Shown here: positions 44,412 to 52,257 of the stretch, in pieces
Layout: every line of letters starts with the position of its first letter
Numbering within the stretch: position 1 is the stretch's first letter
Assembly: GCF_014648495.1 (NCBI RefSeq)
Contig: NZ_BMRF01000022.1
Location: forward strand, 1 to 64,000
Source: Actinomadura cremea
Lineage (GTDB): Bacteria > Actinomycetota > Actinomycetes > Streptosporangiales > Streptosporangiaceae
Length of the DNA stretch: 64,000 nucleotides
Direction: 5' to 3'
Made by a program: the position numbers and the translations under genes
Notes under the pieces: model-generated
The model's database searches: none
What the model saw: the letters and a program-made list of their open reading frames with translations, nothing else
What the model was told of the DNA's origin: nothing

Positions 44412-44794
44412 ACACGATCGACTTCACCGCGCCCATGAGCGACGGCACCCTCACGACGATCACCGGCTACCCCACCCCCACGCCCGGCCTCGTCGTCCAT
44501 CGCTCCGTCGCGCCGAACTGCCTGCCCGCCCAGGACGGGGACGCCTGCTGGGCGGTCACGCACGTCCGTTCCGGTATGGGGATGCCGTTCTGCTGGGGCT
44601 CCCCGGAGGGCGCCTTGGCGTTCGCGGAGGAGATGGGCCGCTACGAGGTGTGGCAGCAGGACGCCGAGGCCCTCGCCCGGTCCATGGCGGACCAGGCCCG
44701 CACGATCCGTGGGGACGCCGAGCGGCTCGCCGGACGTCCGCACCCGCTGGCGCGCCGGGTCGGCCCGTTCATCGACAACGGGGTGCTCGGATGA
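44408..44794 (+). CDS. Hypothetical early phage protein
   Basis: 128 residues from ATG 44408. GLVVHRSVAPNCLPAQDGDA and CWAVTHVRSGMGMPFCWGSP look like a folded domain; the rest is helical (QDAEALARSMADQARTIRGD). No family recognised. ATGA coupling on both sides. Confidence 0.55.
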   Translation: MNTIDFTAPMSDGTLTTITGYPTPTPGLVVHRSVAPNCLPAQDGDACWAVTHVRSGMGMPFCWGSPEGALAFAEEMGRYEVWQQDAEALARSMADQARTIRGDAERLAGRPHPLARRVGPFIDNGVLG

Positions 44795-45177
44795 CCGGCC
44801 GCACGTGGACGGTGGAGCTGCCCGCCAGGCTGCCGCTGCTGAACGCCAACGACCGCGTGCACTGGCGGATCCGCCGCGACCGCACCAAGGCCATCCGGCA
44901 GGCCGCGTTCCTCACCGCCCGCATGACCCTCATCCCGATGCTCGAGCGCGCGCACGTCGTCGGCGAATACCGGCCCCCGGACCGGCGCCGCCGCGACGTC
45001 GCCAACCTCTACCCCTCCTTCAAGGCCGCCATCGACGGCGCGCTCGTCGACGCCCGCGTGCTGCCGGACGACTCCGACGCCTACCTCGTCGGCCCCGACA
45101 TGCGCATCGGCGACGTCCACCCCGGCGGCCGCCTCGTCCTGCACATCACCGAACTGGAGGTTCCCGATGGCGACTGA
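44791..45177 (+). CDS. RusA-type Holliday-junction resolvase
   Basis: 128 residues from ATG 44791. LLNANDRVHWRIRRDRTKAI near the N-terminus, then RRRDVANLYPSFKAAIDGAL and DSDAYLVGPDMRIGD carry the acidic residues that bind Mg in RusA nucleases. Length matches the family. It resolves recombination intermediates made with the RecE/ERF pair and processes branched phage DNA. Confidence 0.88.
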   Translation: MTGRTWTVELPARLPLLNANDRVHWRIRRDRTKAIRQAAFLTARMTLIPMLERAHVVGEYRPPDRRRRDVANLYPSFKAAIDGALVDARVLPDDSDAYLVGPDMRIGDVHPGGRLVLHITELEVPDGD

Positions 45178-45553
45178 AGCGTGGATCGAGTCCGCGGCCC
45201 GCACAACTAGCCGCCCCACCGGCAACCACTTCGGCGACCACCTCCTCGCCATGGCCGCCCACGACCACGCCGCCAACCAGCTCGAGCGGCAGCGCGCCGC
45301 CCGCTGCGTGCGGCGCCTCGCGCCCGACGACGCCGCCGGCGTACTGGAGATCCTCGGCCTCGACGACGTACCCGCCCCCGCCCCCGCCCCGGCCTCCGAC
45401 GTCAGGAAGCAGTGCCCGCGCTGCGGACAGGACCGCCCTGGACGCGAGTACTACCGCGACGAGACCCGGCCCGACGGCCTCTACCCGTACTGCAAGCCGT
45501 GCAAGCGGGCGATGGCCGCCAACGCCCACCGCCGCCGCAAGGAGGGCGCGTGA
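45167..45553 (+). CDS. Hypothetical protein with C-terminal zinc ribbon
   Basis: 128 residues, overlapping RusA by 11 bp. N-terminal helices (GDHLLAMAAHDHAANQLERQ) and a C-terminal ribbon with KQCPRCGQDRPGREYYRD and YPYCKPCKRAMAANAHRRR. Such ribbons are frequent next to phage HNH or replication genes; it probably binds nucleic acid. Confidence 0.65.
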   Translation: MATEAWIESAARTTSRPTGNHFGDHLLAMAAHDHAANQLERQRAARCVRRLAPDDAAGVLEILGLDDVPAPAPAPASDVRKQCPRCGQDRPGREYYRDETRPDGLYPYCKPCKRAMAANAHRRRKEGA

Positions 45554-45702
45554 CCGACGAGCACGCCGCCCTCGTCCAGGCGCTGGAGGACGAGCGGGCC
45601 CGGCCCGAACGCAAGGAGCCGTCCGTCGAGGAGCTGATGACCCGGCTCATCGGCACCCTCGCCGCGCTCTGGAAGACCCGCCCCGACAAGGAGAAGAAGT
45701 GA
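45550..45702 (+). CDS. Tiny helical hypothetical protein
   Basis: 50 residues from GTG 45550, GTGA-coupled at both ends. DEHAALVQALEDERARPERK is a charged helix; the tail KTRPDKEKK is basic. No family recognised. Confidence 0.5.
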   Translation: MTDEHAALVQALEDERARPERKEPSVEELMTRLIGTLAALWKTRPDKEKK

Positions 45703-46748
45703 CCGACGACTGGATCAGCGCCGAGACCGAAGGCAAGGAGGCCGACTTCCGCGGCATCCTCGGCATGCATGCCACCCTGTGCAAGGGCATCATGCGCCGC
45801 CAGAGCGCCGCCCCGTACCTGTACGTCGACTTGTACGCCGGGCCCGGCCACCTGGAGTACAACGGGCGCCGGTTCCTCGGCTCGCCGCTCATCGCCCAGG
45901 ACATCCTCACCGGGACCGGCCTGCCCTGTCAGGCTGTCCACTTCGAGCAGGACCCCGAAGTGGCGGGGCGGCTCGCCGATGCGCTGTGGACCCCCACGAG
46001 CCTGCTCGACTGCCCGGACGCCGAGACCGCGCCGATCTACGCCGAGGACTTCCGCACGGCGTACCCGAAGTGGCTCGACGACGCCGGGAACCAGTCCGAC
46101 CGGTACGGGCTCGTCTACGCCGACCCCATCCGCGACGAGATCCCGCACGAGCTGTTCAACCGCACGGCCGCACAGTTCCCGAAGGTGGACCTGCTGTCGT
46201 ACGTCGCCGCTACCCAGTACAAGCGGCGCCGCGGGTCGAACGACTCCCGGCCGTACCTCTTCGACCACGTGAAGGCCGTCGACAAACGCGTCGTGCTGAT
46301 CCGCGAGCCGATCGGCGCGTGGCAGTGGACGTTCATTCTGTGGTCGAACTGGCCGAACTTCCCGGAGTGGGAGCGGCGTGGTTTCCACCGGCTCGACTCC
46401 GAGCGCGGCGAGCAGATCATGGACCGGTTGAACCTCACGGCGAAGCAGCACAAGGAGAAGGCGAACACGCCGTTGTGGGAGGACGGGCCGAAGCGGCATT
46501 ACGTGCCACCGATGCCGGGCGATAAGCCGTACCGGTCTTACCGCGAATACCTCCAGCACCCGCGGTTCCTCGCCGTGCGGAAGGTCGTGTTCGAGCGGGC
46601 CGGCGGCTCGTGCGAGCGGTGCGGGCAGCGCCCGCCGACCGAGCCGCACCACCTGCGGTATCCGCCGTGGGGCGCGTTCGACGTCCCGGAGAACCTGCTG
46701 GCCGTGTGCCATGCCTGCCACTGCGACATCCACGGAAAGGCGGCCTGA
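45699..46748 (+). CDS. TcmP-like protein fused to a C-terminal HNH nuclease
   Basis: 349 residues from GTG 45699. The main part matches three-Cys-motif partner (TcmP-like) proteins: PYLYVDLYAGPGHLEYNGRR, FLGSPLIAQDIL, GLVYADPIRDEIP and the late EWERRGFHRLDSERGEQ. The D-x-YAGPG segment recalls a methyltransferase glycine loop. The last ~50 residues form an HNH domain: CERCGQRPPTEPHHLRYPPW and NLLAVCHACHCDIHG. TcmP genes lie beside genes for a three-Cys (CxxxCxxC) protein, and exactly that follows (46748, ATGA overlap). The HNH fusion is unusual to me. The pair's reaction is unknown. Confidence 0.8.
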   Translation: MTDDWISAETEGKEADFRGILGMHATLCKGIMRRQSAAPYLYVDLYAGPGHLEYNGRRFLGSPLIAQDILTGTGLPCQAVHFEQDPEVAGRLADALWTPTSLLDCPDAETAPIYAEDFRTAYPKWLDDAGNQSDRYGLVYADPIRDEIPHELFNRTAAQFPKVDLLSYVAATQYKRRRGSNDSRPYLFDHVKAVDKRVVLIREPIGAWQWTFILWSNWPNFPEWERRGFHRLDSERGEQIMDRLNLTAKQHKEKANTPLWEDGPKRHYVPPMPGDKPYRSYREYLQHPRFLAVRKVVFERAGGSCERCGQRPPTEPHHLRYPPWGAFDVPENLLAVCHACHCDIHGKAA

Positions 46749-48085
46749 TGACCGCGGAACTGTTCAGCGACCCCGCCGAACAGATGACCGAAGGCGAGGC
46801 GAGGGAATTCGTCGCCTACGTCCGCGAGCAGCAAGACGAAATGCCACGTCGGGTGATCGACGGCTACCAGCGTCGCGCGTGGACCGCATTGGGCTACGAG
46901 TCGTGGGCGGCGATGTGCGATGGCGAAGACCTTCGCCTGCCGCGCGAGGTCACGTCCGAGTTGCGTGCGGGCGGCCTGTCTTTGCGTGCGATCAGTTCGG
47001 TGACCGGAGCCAGTGAACCGACCGTTCGCCGCGACCTCGCTTCATCAGGTGCGTCATCTTCCCGGGGGAATGACGCACCTGATGAACGCAGAGTGACCGG
47101 CATTGACGGAAAGGTGTACGCACCGCGCACGACCGTTCCGCCGGAGCCCGGGCCCTACGAGGAGCCCGCCCTTCCGCACGACCCGGCGCCCGCGCCGCCC
47201 CGGTCGCACCCCCGCGAGCCCGGCATCTGGGACGCCTCGCCGCCGCCCGAGCCCGAGCCGCGCCCGGCCGTGCCCAAGCCCGCCCCGGTGATGCTCACCC
47301 TCCGCACCCACAAGGGCGACCCCGTCCCCTACCCCAAGCCGCAGGCGAAGGCCACGTTCAACCAGACCGACGGCGAGGGCATCTCGTGGGCCGCCTGGTC
47401 CTGGAACCCCGTCACCGGCTGCCTCCACGGGTGCGACTACTGCTACGCCCGCGCCATCGCCGCCCGGTTCACCTCCGCCTATCCGGCCGGCTTCACGCCC
47501 CTGTTCCACGAGCAGCGCCTCGACGCGCCCGCGAACACCACCATCCCCGCCGCGCACGCCGACGACGAGGCGTGGAAGCGCGTGTTCGTGTGCTCCATGG
47601 CCGACCTGTACGGCCGGTGGGTCCCCGACGACTGGATCAGCCAGGTGCACGCGTCGATGCTCGCATCGCCGGAGTGGCAGTACATCCTCCTCACCAAGTT
47701 CCCGGCCCGGTATGTCGGGCTCGACATGCCGCCCGGCGCCTGGATCGGCACCTCCGTGGACGAGCAGAAACGCGTCCGCATCGCCGAAGACGCCTTCCGG
47801 AAGATCGACGGCGGCGCCGTGAAGTGGCTCTCCCTCGAACCGCTCAAGGAGCCGCTGGAGTTCACCGACCTGTCCGTCTTCGACTGGGTCGTCATCGGCG
47901 CGCAGACCGAGACGCGGCAGCCGGACGGGACGGTGCCCGCGTACATGCCGGACTGGGAGTGGATCTGCCGCATCACCGCGCAGGCCAAGGAAGCCGGGTG
48001 CTCCGTCCACTGGAAGCCCAACCTCTTCAACGGCCGCCCCGGACTGCCGCTCAACGAGTACCCGGCCCCGAAGGGACGCATCTGA
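46748..48085 (+). CDS. HTH-DUF5131 (Gp37/Gp68-like three-Cys) fusion protein
   Basis: 445 residues. Residues 1-110 look like a ParB/helix-turn-helix module (ELRAGGLSLRAISSVTGASE, PTVRRDLASSG). A Pro-rich linker (about 130-190) follows. The rest is DUF5131/phage Gp37-Gp68: WAAWSWNPVTGCLHGCDYCY carries the CxxxCxxC cluster (about 219-235), then RVFVCSMADLYGRWVPDDW, WQYILLTKFPARY, WIGTSVDEQKR and WVVIGAQTETRQ. The cluster spacing suggests a radical-SAM-like iron-sulfur fold. Partner of the TcmP-like protein upstream. The DNA-binding N-terminus implies action on or near DNA; activity unknown. Confidence 0.83.
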   Translation: MTAELFSDPAEQMTEGEAREFVAYVREQQDEMPRRVIDGYQRRAWTALGYESWAAMCDGEDLRLPREVTSELRAGGLSLRAISSVTGASEPTVRRDLASSGASSSRGNDAPDERRVTGIDGKVYAPRTTVPPEPGPYEEPALPHDPAPAPPRSHPREPGIWDASPPPEPEPRPAVPKPAPVMLTLRTHKGDPVPYPKPQAKATFNQTDGEGISWAAWSWNPVTGCLHGCDYCYARAIAARFTSAYPAGFTPLFHEQRLDAPANTTIPAAHADDEAWKRVFVCSMADLYGRWVPDDWISQVHASMLASPEWQYILLTKFPARYVGLDMPPGAWIGTSVDEQKRVRIAEDAFRKIDGGAVKWLSLEPLKEPLEFTDLSVFDWVVIGAQTETRQPDGTVPAYMPDWEWICRITAQAKEAGCSVHWKPNLFNGRPGLPLNEYPAPKGRI

Positions 48086-48086
48086 C

Positions 48087-48923
48087 GTGAGCGCTCGGTT
48101 GATCGGCGAGCTGGCGAACTGGCTCATGAGCCCCGCAGCAGTCGACGTGTCGCCAAACGAGCGGCTCGTACTGTTCGTCGTCGCCGAGCGCTCCCACGAA
48201 CGCAGCCGCATCATGCTCCGGCACCGCGGCGACGACGAGCAGCTCGTCGACCGCATCGCGCGCACGACCGGCCTCGCCCGCGACGGCGCCCTGAAGCGCA
48301 CGTTCCGGGCCCTGGCGAAGCGCGGTCTCGACGTCCGCATTCCGGTCGCGAATGGGAAGGACGGGCGCCCGGTATTCGCGTGCGAAGGCCATTCGATGCG
48401 TTTCCGGCTCCCTGAATTCCCTGCGTCGGTGGCCATCCCGGAGGCGCCCGCCGACCCTGTGGACAACGAGGCCGATCCTGTGGACGAACCTGTGGACAAC
48501 CTGGCCCAGGACGCCCCGGACGATGACCAGAGGGGTACGGAATCGTCCCGCCTCTCAGCGAGAGGGGTGCGGAATCGTCCCGCCTCTGGAGCTCAGAGGG
48601 GTGCGGAATCGTCCCGCCCTACTCCCTCTAACTACCTAAGCGATCCCTCTACTAGCTCTTCTCCCTCTTGCCATGCCTCGTCTGTGGCTGAGGACGTAGG
48701 GACCCTGAGCGCCCGCGAGCCCGACGGCACGAACCAGGATCAGCGACTGGCGAAGACGTACGTGTTCGATCTCCGGTCCGCCCTCTCGCTGATTCTCCAG
48801 CTCTCGCCGGAAGCCCAGTCGGCCGTCACCGAGCAGGCAGCGAAAGAACTCGGGCCCGACGCGGGAATTGAAGCCCTCCGCATTCGCGCCGCCGAAATAG
48901 CCATGAAGGGAATCCCGGCATGA
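48087..48923 (+). CDS. Phage replication initiator-like HTH protein containing the origin
   Basis: 278 residues from GTG 48087. The N-terminal winged-helix region (VSPNERLVLFVVAERSHERS, ARTTGLARDGALKRTFRALA) resembles phage replication/DnaD-O-type initiators. Residues ~125-195 are low complexity because the DNA there is repetitive: two TGTGGACAA boxes, one near-match and three 27-bp iterons (see 48458-48690). The C-terminus is helical (SALSLILQLSPEAQSAVTEQ). The lambda O gene has the same design, an origin inside the initiator gene. Specific family not identified. Confidence 0.6.
   Translation: MSARLIGELANWLMSPAAVDVSPNERLVLFVVAERSHERSRIMLRHRGDDEQLVDRIARTTGLARDGALKRTFRALAKRGLDVRIPVANGKDGRPVFACEGHSMRFRLPEFPASVAIPEAPADPVDNEADPVDEPVDNLAQDAPDDDQRGTESSRLSARGVRNRPASGAQRGAESSRPTPSNYLSDPSTSSSPSCHASSVAEDVGTLSAREPDGTNQDQRLAKTYVFDLRSALSLILQLSPEAQSAVTEQAAKELGPDAGIEALRIRAAEIAMKGIPA
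48458..48690. other. Putative prophage replication origin (DnaA boxes, iterons, AT-richer stretch)
   Basis: TGTGGACAA, the complement of the Streptomyces DnaA box TTGTCCACA, occurs exactly at 48458-48466 and 48491-48499, with one mismatch copy at 48479-48487. Three 27-bp direct repeats follow at 48529-48555, 48561-48587 and 48595-48621, periods 32 and 34 bp; the shared core is AGAGGGGTGCGGAATCG then TCCCGCC. From 48622 to about 48690 the DNA is distinctly less GC-rich (CTCTAACTACCTAAGCGATC), a plausible unwinding region. All lie inside the initiator-like gene. Confidence 0.7.
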
Positions 48924-49123
48924 CCACCTACCTGGAGCGCGGCCGGCCGGTCCGCCTCATCGTCAAGCACCGCCTCCCCTCGAAGCAGTGCCCGCCCGCG
49001 CCCGTCCCCTCGTGGCTGCTGTGGCACGCCACCCCGCCCGGTGCACCCCGCAACGCCCTCGTCCAGCGCGAGACCGGCCAGCGCGTCGTCCGCCCGTTCC
49101 GCGGGCTCCGGAGGCCGAAGTGA
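48920..49123 (+). CDS. Hypothetical basic phage protein
   Basis: 67 residues, ATG 48920 in an ATGA overlap. Basic, with WLLWHATPPGAPRNALVQRE in the middle. No family recognised. Confidence 0.5.
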   Translation: MTTYLERGRPVRLIVKHRLPSKQCPPAPVPSWLLWHATPPGAPRNALVQRETGQRVVRPFRGLRRPK

Positions 49124-49392
49124 CCGGCCATCCCGACACCGAGCGCGCCGACACCGCCGCCGTCGACCTCATCGCCGGACACCTCGCCGGCCGCCTCGCC
49201 GCACACGTCGACCCGCACCTCGTCGCCACCCGCGTAGTGGAGCTGCTGCGGGACGCCGGATGGCGGCCCATCCCCCGCCCCGAGCAGATCACCGCGTCGG
49301 GGCCGCGTGACCCGACCGTCGCCGCCCGGGGCGCCGAGCGCGTCCGTGAAGCCCTCGCCGAAGCCCGCAACCCCAAGGAGGACCCCCGATGA
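49120..49392 (+). CDS. Hypothetical helical phage protein
   Basis: 90 residues from GTG 49120. AAVDLIAGHLAGRLAAHVDP, LVATRVVELLRDAGWRPIPR then a helical tail. The segment VVELLRDAGWRPIPRP recurs in small actinophage proteins of unknown function. Coupled by GTGA and ATGA. Confidence 0.55.
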   Translation: MTGHPDTERADTAAVDLIAGHLAGRLAAHVDPHLVATRVVELLRDAGWRPIPRPEQITASGPRDPTVAARGAERVREALAEARNPKEDPR

Positions 49393-49631
49393 CCACCCCC
49401 GAACCCAAGGACGGCACCTGCGGCAAGTGCAAGCAGGCCCGCCCCCTGTTCCCCGCGAGGCCGGAGTGGGGTCGGGTGTCCGCCGAGATGTGTTCGCGCT
49501 GCTGGCAAGTGTTTGCCGAAGCCCGCGCGAACGACACGTTCGTCGACTGGAACGACGCCTTCGACAACGCCACCGACGAGCAGCTCGAAGAGCACGTGTC
49601 CGGCGCCCGCACCGCCCGGGGCGAGCAGTGA
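49389..49631 (+). CDS. Small zinc-ribbon protein
   Basis: 80 residues. DGTCGKCKQARPLF and EMCSRCWQVFAEARA give two CxxC pairs, a likely zinc site; an acidic tail (DWNDAFDNATDEQLEEHV). Function unknown. ATGA before, GTGA after. Confidence 0.6.
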   Translation: MTTPEPKDGTCGKCKQARPLFPARPEWGRVSAEMCSRCWQVFAEARANDTFVDWNDAFDNATDEQLEEHVSGARTARGEQ

Positions 49632-49924
49632 GCCCGATCCCGTGGCCGTTCATCGGCCGCCGCGACCCGTACGCGGGCGTCGCCGTCCCGCCCGTCCAGG
49701 TCCGCCCCGAGCCCACCGTCCGGATCGTGCCCCGCCCGACCGTCCCGCCGCTGCCCGTGCCGGACGAGCACGAGCACGCCGAGATGCGCCGCGTCCACGA
49801 CTGGCTGCGGGACGAGGAGGACGTGGTCCTCGCCCGGCTCGCGGCCCTCACCGACCGGCACGGCCCGTGGACCGCCGCCCTGAGGCTGTTCAGTGACCCC
49901 CATACGCCCCTGGAGGACGCGTGA
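49628..49924 (+). CDS. Hypothetical phage protein
   Basis: 98 residues from GTG 49628. Pro/Val-rich first half (PVQVRPEPTVRIVPRPTVPP), helical second half (HAEMRRVHDWLRDEEDVVLA). No family recognised. Confidence 0.5.
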   Translation: MSPIPWPFIGRRDPYAGVAVPPVQVRPEPTVRIVPRPTVPPLPVPDEHEHAEMRRVHDWLRDEEDVVLARLAALTDRHGPWTAALRLFSDPHTPLEDA

Positions 49925-50448
49925 CTCCCACGCCCGGCCCCGAGATCACCCCGGACCGTCCCGAGCCCGCACAGGGCGTATCAGAGGCGCTCCGCGACCG
50001 GATCGAGGCCGCCATGCGTCGCGACGACTTCAGCATCGCCACGATGGCCAACGCGGTGCTGCCCGTCGTCGAGGCCGAGACCGGTGCGCTCACCCACCTG
50101 CTCCGCAAGACCGAGGACGAACTCCACGAAGCGCGGACTCACGCCGAGCAGGCCGAGCGAGAGCGCGACGACGCACGCGCGGAACTGGACAAGGCCATGC
50201 AGGGCGCCGCCCTCGCGATCAACCTCGCGGGACGCCAGGCCGCCGACGACCGCACCCGCGCCGAGAAGGCAGAGGCCGCCGTCGAGTGGGTCCGCGCCCT
50301 CCACGTCCGCCACGACTGCACGACCCACGTCAAGACGTCCACGCCCGTGCCCTGCGTCAACCACGGCATCTGCGAAGGGTGCGGCGCACTACCTGGCTAC
50401 CCGTGCCGCACCCTCATCGTCCTCGACCAGCCGGAGGCGGCGCCGTGA
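49921..50448 (+). CDS. Coiled-coil protein with C-terminal Cys motif
   Basis: 175 residues from GTG 49921. Long coiled coil (LRKTEDELHEARTHAEQAER, DDARAELDKAMQGAALAINL) and a Cys-rich end: PCVNHGICEGCGALPGYPC. The end may bind zinc. No family recognised; GTGA couplings. Confidence 0.55.
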   Translation: MTPTPGPEITPDRPEPAQGVSEALRDRIEAAMRRDDFSIATMANAVLPVVEAETGALTHLLRKTEDELHEARTHAEQAERERDDARAELDKAMQGAALAINLAGRQAADDRTRAEKAEAAVEWVRALHVRHDCTTHVKTSTPVPCVNHGICEGCGALPGYPCRTLIVLDQPEAAP

Positions 50449-50648
50449 CCCCCATCGAGCTGTACTGGATCGCCACCGACACCTGGCGCGAAGCCAACGC
50501 CACCCGCGAACGCGCAGCCCGCACCCGAGCCCGAGCCCTCCGCGACGCCCACGACGCCGGCATGGACATCCCCACCATCGCCCAACGCGTCCGCCTCTCC
50601 CCCGCCCGCGTCGAGGAACTCATCACCAAAGCCCGGGAGGCGTCATGA
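50445..50648 (+). CDS. Small HTH protein
   Basis: 67 residues from GTG 50445. TRARALRDAHDAGMDIPTIA and QRVRLSPARVEELITKAREA form a helix-turn-helix of the resolvase/sigma-like type, as in small actinobacterial DNA-binding proteins. Regulatory role possible. Confidence 0.6.
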   Translation: MTPIELYWIATDTWREANATRERAARTRARALRDAHDAGMDIPTIAQRVRLSPARVEELITKAREAS

Positions 50649-50743
50649 GGTTCGAGACGTTCTGGCGCGCCCTCATCGCCACCTACCTCGTCGTCGCCCT
50701 CCTCTACGCCGTCGCCCACACCGCCCTGGAGATCGCCCGATGA
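50645..50743 (+). CDS. 32-residue single-pass membrane peptide
   Basis: ATG 50645 in an ATGA overlap; FWRALIATYLVVALLYAVAH is one transmembrane helix. Both ends are coupled (ATGA at 50740), which supports translation despite its size. Function unknown. Confidence 0.5.
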   Translation: MRFETFWRALIATYLVVALLYAVAHTALEIAR

Positions 50744-50991
50744 CCTACCGCACCGCACCCGCACACATCCGAGCAGCGGCCCGGCTCGCGCACGCCATCA
50801 CCCGCACCGCCGAAGCCATCACCGACCGGCTCCCCCACTTCCCCGACCCCACCGCGCAGTGCGTCGCCCACGCCAACCGGTACTGCCTCGCCTGCCACCG
50901 AGGCTCCCCCCACCGCCGCCGGTGCAACGAATGCGGCGTCTACGAGACGACCGGCATGCACTGGGACACCTGCAACAACCGGATCCGCTGA
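50740..50991 (+). CDS. Hypothetical Cys-rich phage protein
   Basis: 83 residues. ANRYCLACHRGSPHRRRCNE then CGVYETTGMHWDTC: multiple Cys/His suggest zinc binding. N-terminal half is helical. Family not recognised. The next ATG begins at its stop. Confidence 0.55.
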   Translation: MTYRTAPAHIRAAARLAHAITRTAEAITDRLPHFPDPTAQCVAHANRYCLACHRGSPHRRRCNECGVYETTGMHWDTCNNRIR

Positions 50992-51167
50992 TGGACGAGA
51001 CGCCCGTGAACGGCTGCCGCCACTGCGGCATCCCGCTCTGGCCCATGCACGCCCAGCGTTGGACCGACGGCGTCGGCTGGCACGGCTGGACCGAGCCCAC
51101 CCAGGCGCAGATCAAGGCGCGGATGCTCGCCCGCCGCGCCGCCCGCATCACCAAGGAGGCCACGTGA
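50991..51167 (+). CDS. Small zinc-finger-like protein
   Basis: 58 residues from ATG 50991 (stop-start overlap). NGCRHCGIPLWPMHAQRW has a CxxC and possible His ligands, then a basic helix (IKARMLARRAARITKEA). Function unknown. Confidence 0.5.
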   Translation: MDETPVNGCRHCGIPLWPMHAQRWTDGVGWHGWTEPTQAQIKARMLARRAARITKEAT

Positions 51168-51817
51168 CCGACATCTGCGTCCAGCCCCACGAACAGGAGC
51201 ACACCGCCCTCCCGGCGCTCAGGCTGTGCACCGGGTGTTACTACGGGCTCCGCGGCCACATCAAGGCCCTCCCCCGCCTCCACGCCGACCTCGGCGGCGC
51301 GCTCGCCACCGGCGGCACCCCCGGCACCGGCGCACGCGTGTCCGGTTCGTCCTCCGAGCCCCTGCCCATCAACACGGCCGTCGCGGACCTCCGTGACCAG
51401 ATCCGCCACGACCTCGTGTGGTGGACGATCTTCGTGGCGGACGAGCGCGGCTTCAAGGTGCCCGCCAACCGGGTGCCCGTCATCGGGCAGTGGCTGATCC
51501 GGCAGGTCGACTGGATCGCGGCGAGTCTGCCGGCGGCCGAGGAGTGCCCGCCCGTCATGAAGGCGCTCGCCGGCCGGGCCCGCGCGATCCTTCACCCCGA
51601 CGGCGCCCGCCGCATCCGGATCGGGCCGTGCCGGGAGATGCTCGAGGAAGGGCCGTGCAGCGGGACGCTGTACGCCACCTGCCGGGCCGAGGACGACCCG
51701 CGGCCGTCCCGCATCTACTGCGGGACGTGCGAGGTCGAGTACGGGCCGGAGTCATGGCGGCGGTTCGGGCGGGAGTACCTGCGCGGACAGCAGCAGGAAG
51801 GCAGGATGGTGGGATGA
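51164..51817 (+). CDS. Conserved phage protein with zinc-ribbon ends
   Basis: 217 residues from GTG 51164. LRLCTGCYYGLRGHIKALPR at the start, a helical core (FKVPANRVPVIGQWLIRQVD), and a C-terminal ribbon with GPCREMLEEGPCSGTLYATC and IYCGTCEVEYGPESW. Such proteins are frequent in actinophage early regions, where they may be transcription-related; no activity is known. Confidence 0.65.
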   Translation: MTDICVQPHEQEHTALPALRLCTGCYYGLRGHIKALPRLHADLGGALATGGTPGTGARVSGSSSEPLPINTAVADLRDQIRHDLVWWTIFVADERGFKVPANRVPVIGQWLIRQVDWIAASLPAAEECPPVMKALAGRARAILHPDGARRIRIGPCREMLEEGPCSGTLYATCRAEDDPRPSRIYCGTCEVEYGPESWRRFGREYLRGQQQEGRMVG

Positions 51818-52257
51818 GCGACCTCGCGACCTTCCTGAACGCCCGCCTCGACGAGGACGAGCAGGCGGCGCGAGCTGCTGCCGCAGCCAACCCAGGGTCA
51901 GTGGCAACGCACTGGTCGGCTGAGCAGGTGGACCACCGCAGTAGCACCGGTCTGCGAGGCACGGCGTGGGCCGTGGTCCCTGAGCGAGTCAAGGGCGTCA
52001 CGATCGCGATCAGCCCGACGGAAATCCGGCCGCTGTTCGTCACCCACATCGCCCGCCACGACCCGGCGCGCGTCCTCCGCGAGGTCGAGGTGAAGCGGCA
52101 GATCGTCAGCCGCGCCAGGGACAAGATCCACCTCGCGACAGAAGATCCCAACAGCGACATCCTCGCGGGATCTGCGGGCGCATTCGCGATCACGTTGCGC
52201 CTGCTCGCCCTGCCGTACGCCGACCACCCCGACTACCGGGAGGAGTGGAGGCCGTGA
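51814..52257 (+). CDS. DUF6221-family protein
   Basis: 147 residues from ATG 51814. DLATFLNARLDEDEQAARAA at the N-terminus and THIARHDPARVLREVEVKRQ are the DUF6221 signature; LRLLALPYADHPDYREEWRP is the typical end. DUF6221 proteins are common in actinobacteria and actinophages; role unknown. Confidence 0.85.
   Translation: MSDLATFLNARLDEDEQAARAAAAANPGSVATHWSAEQVDHRSSTGLRGTAWAVVPERVKGVTIAISPTEIRPLFVTHIARHDPARVLREVEVKRQIVSRARDKIHLATEDPNSDILAGSAGAFAITLRLLALPYADHPDYREEWRP

Noticed and set aside
48529-48621. Three direct repeats considered as a CRISPR array
   Set aside because: Spacers are only 5-7 bp, there are three repeats, they lie in a coding frame, and no cas gene is present; the pattern fits iterons.
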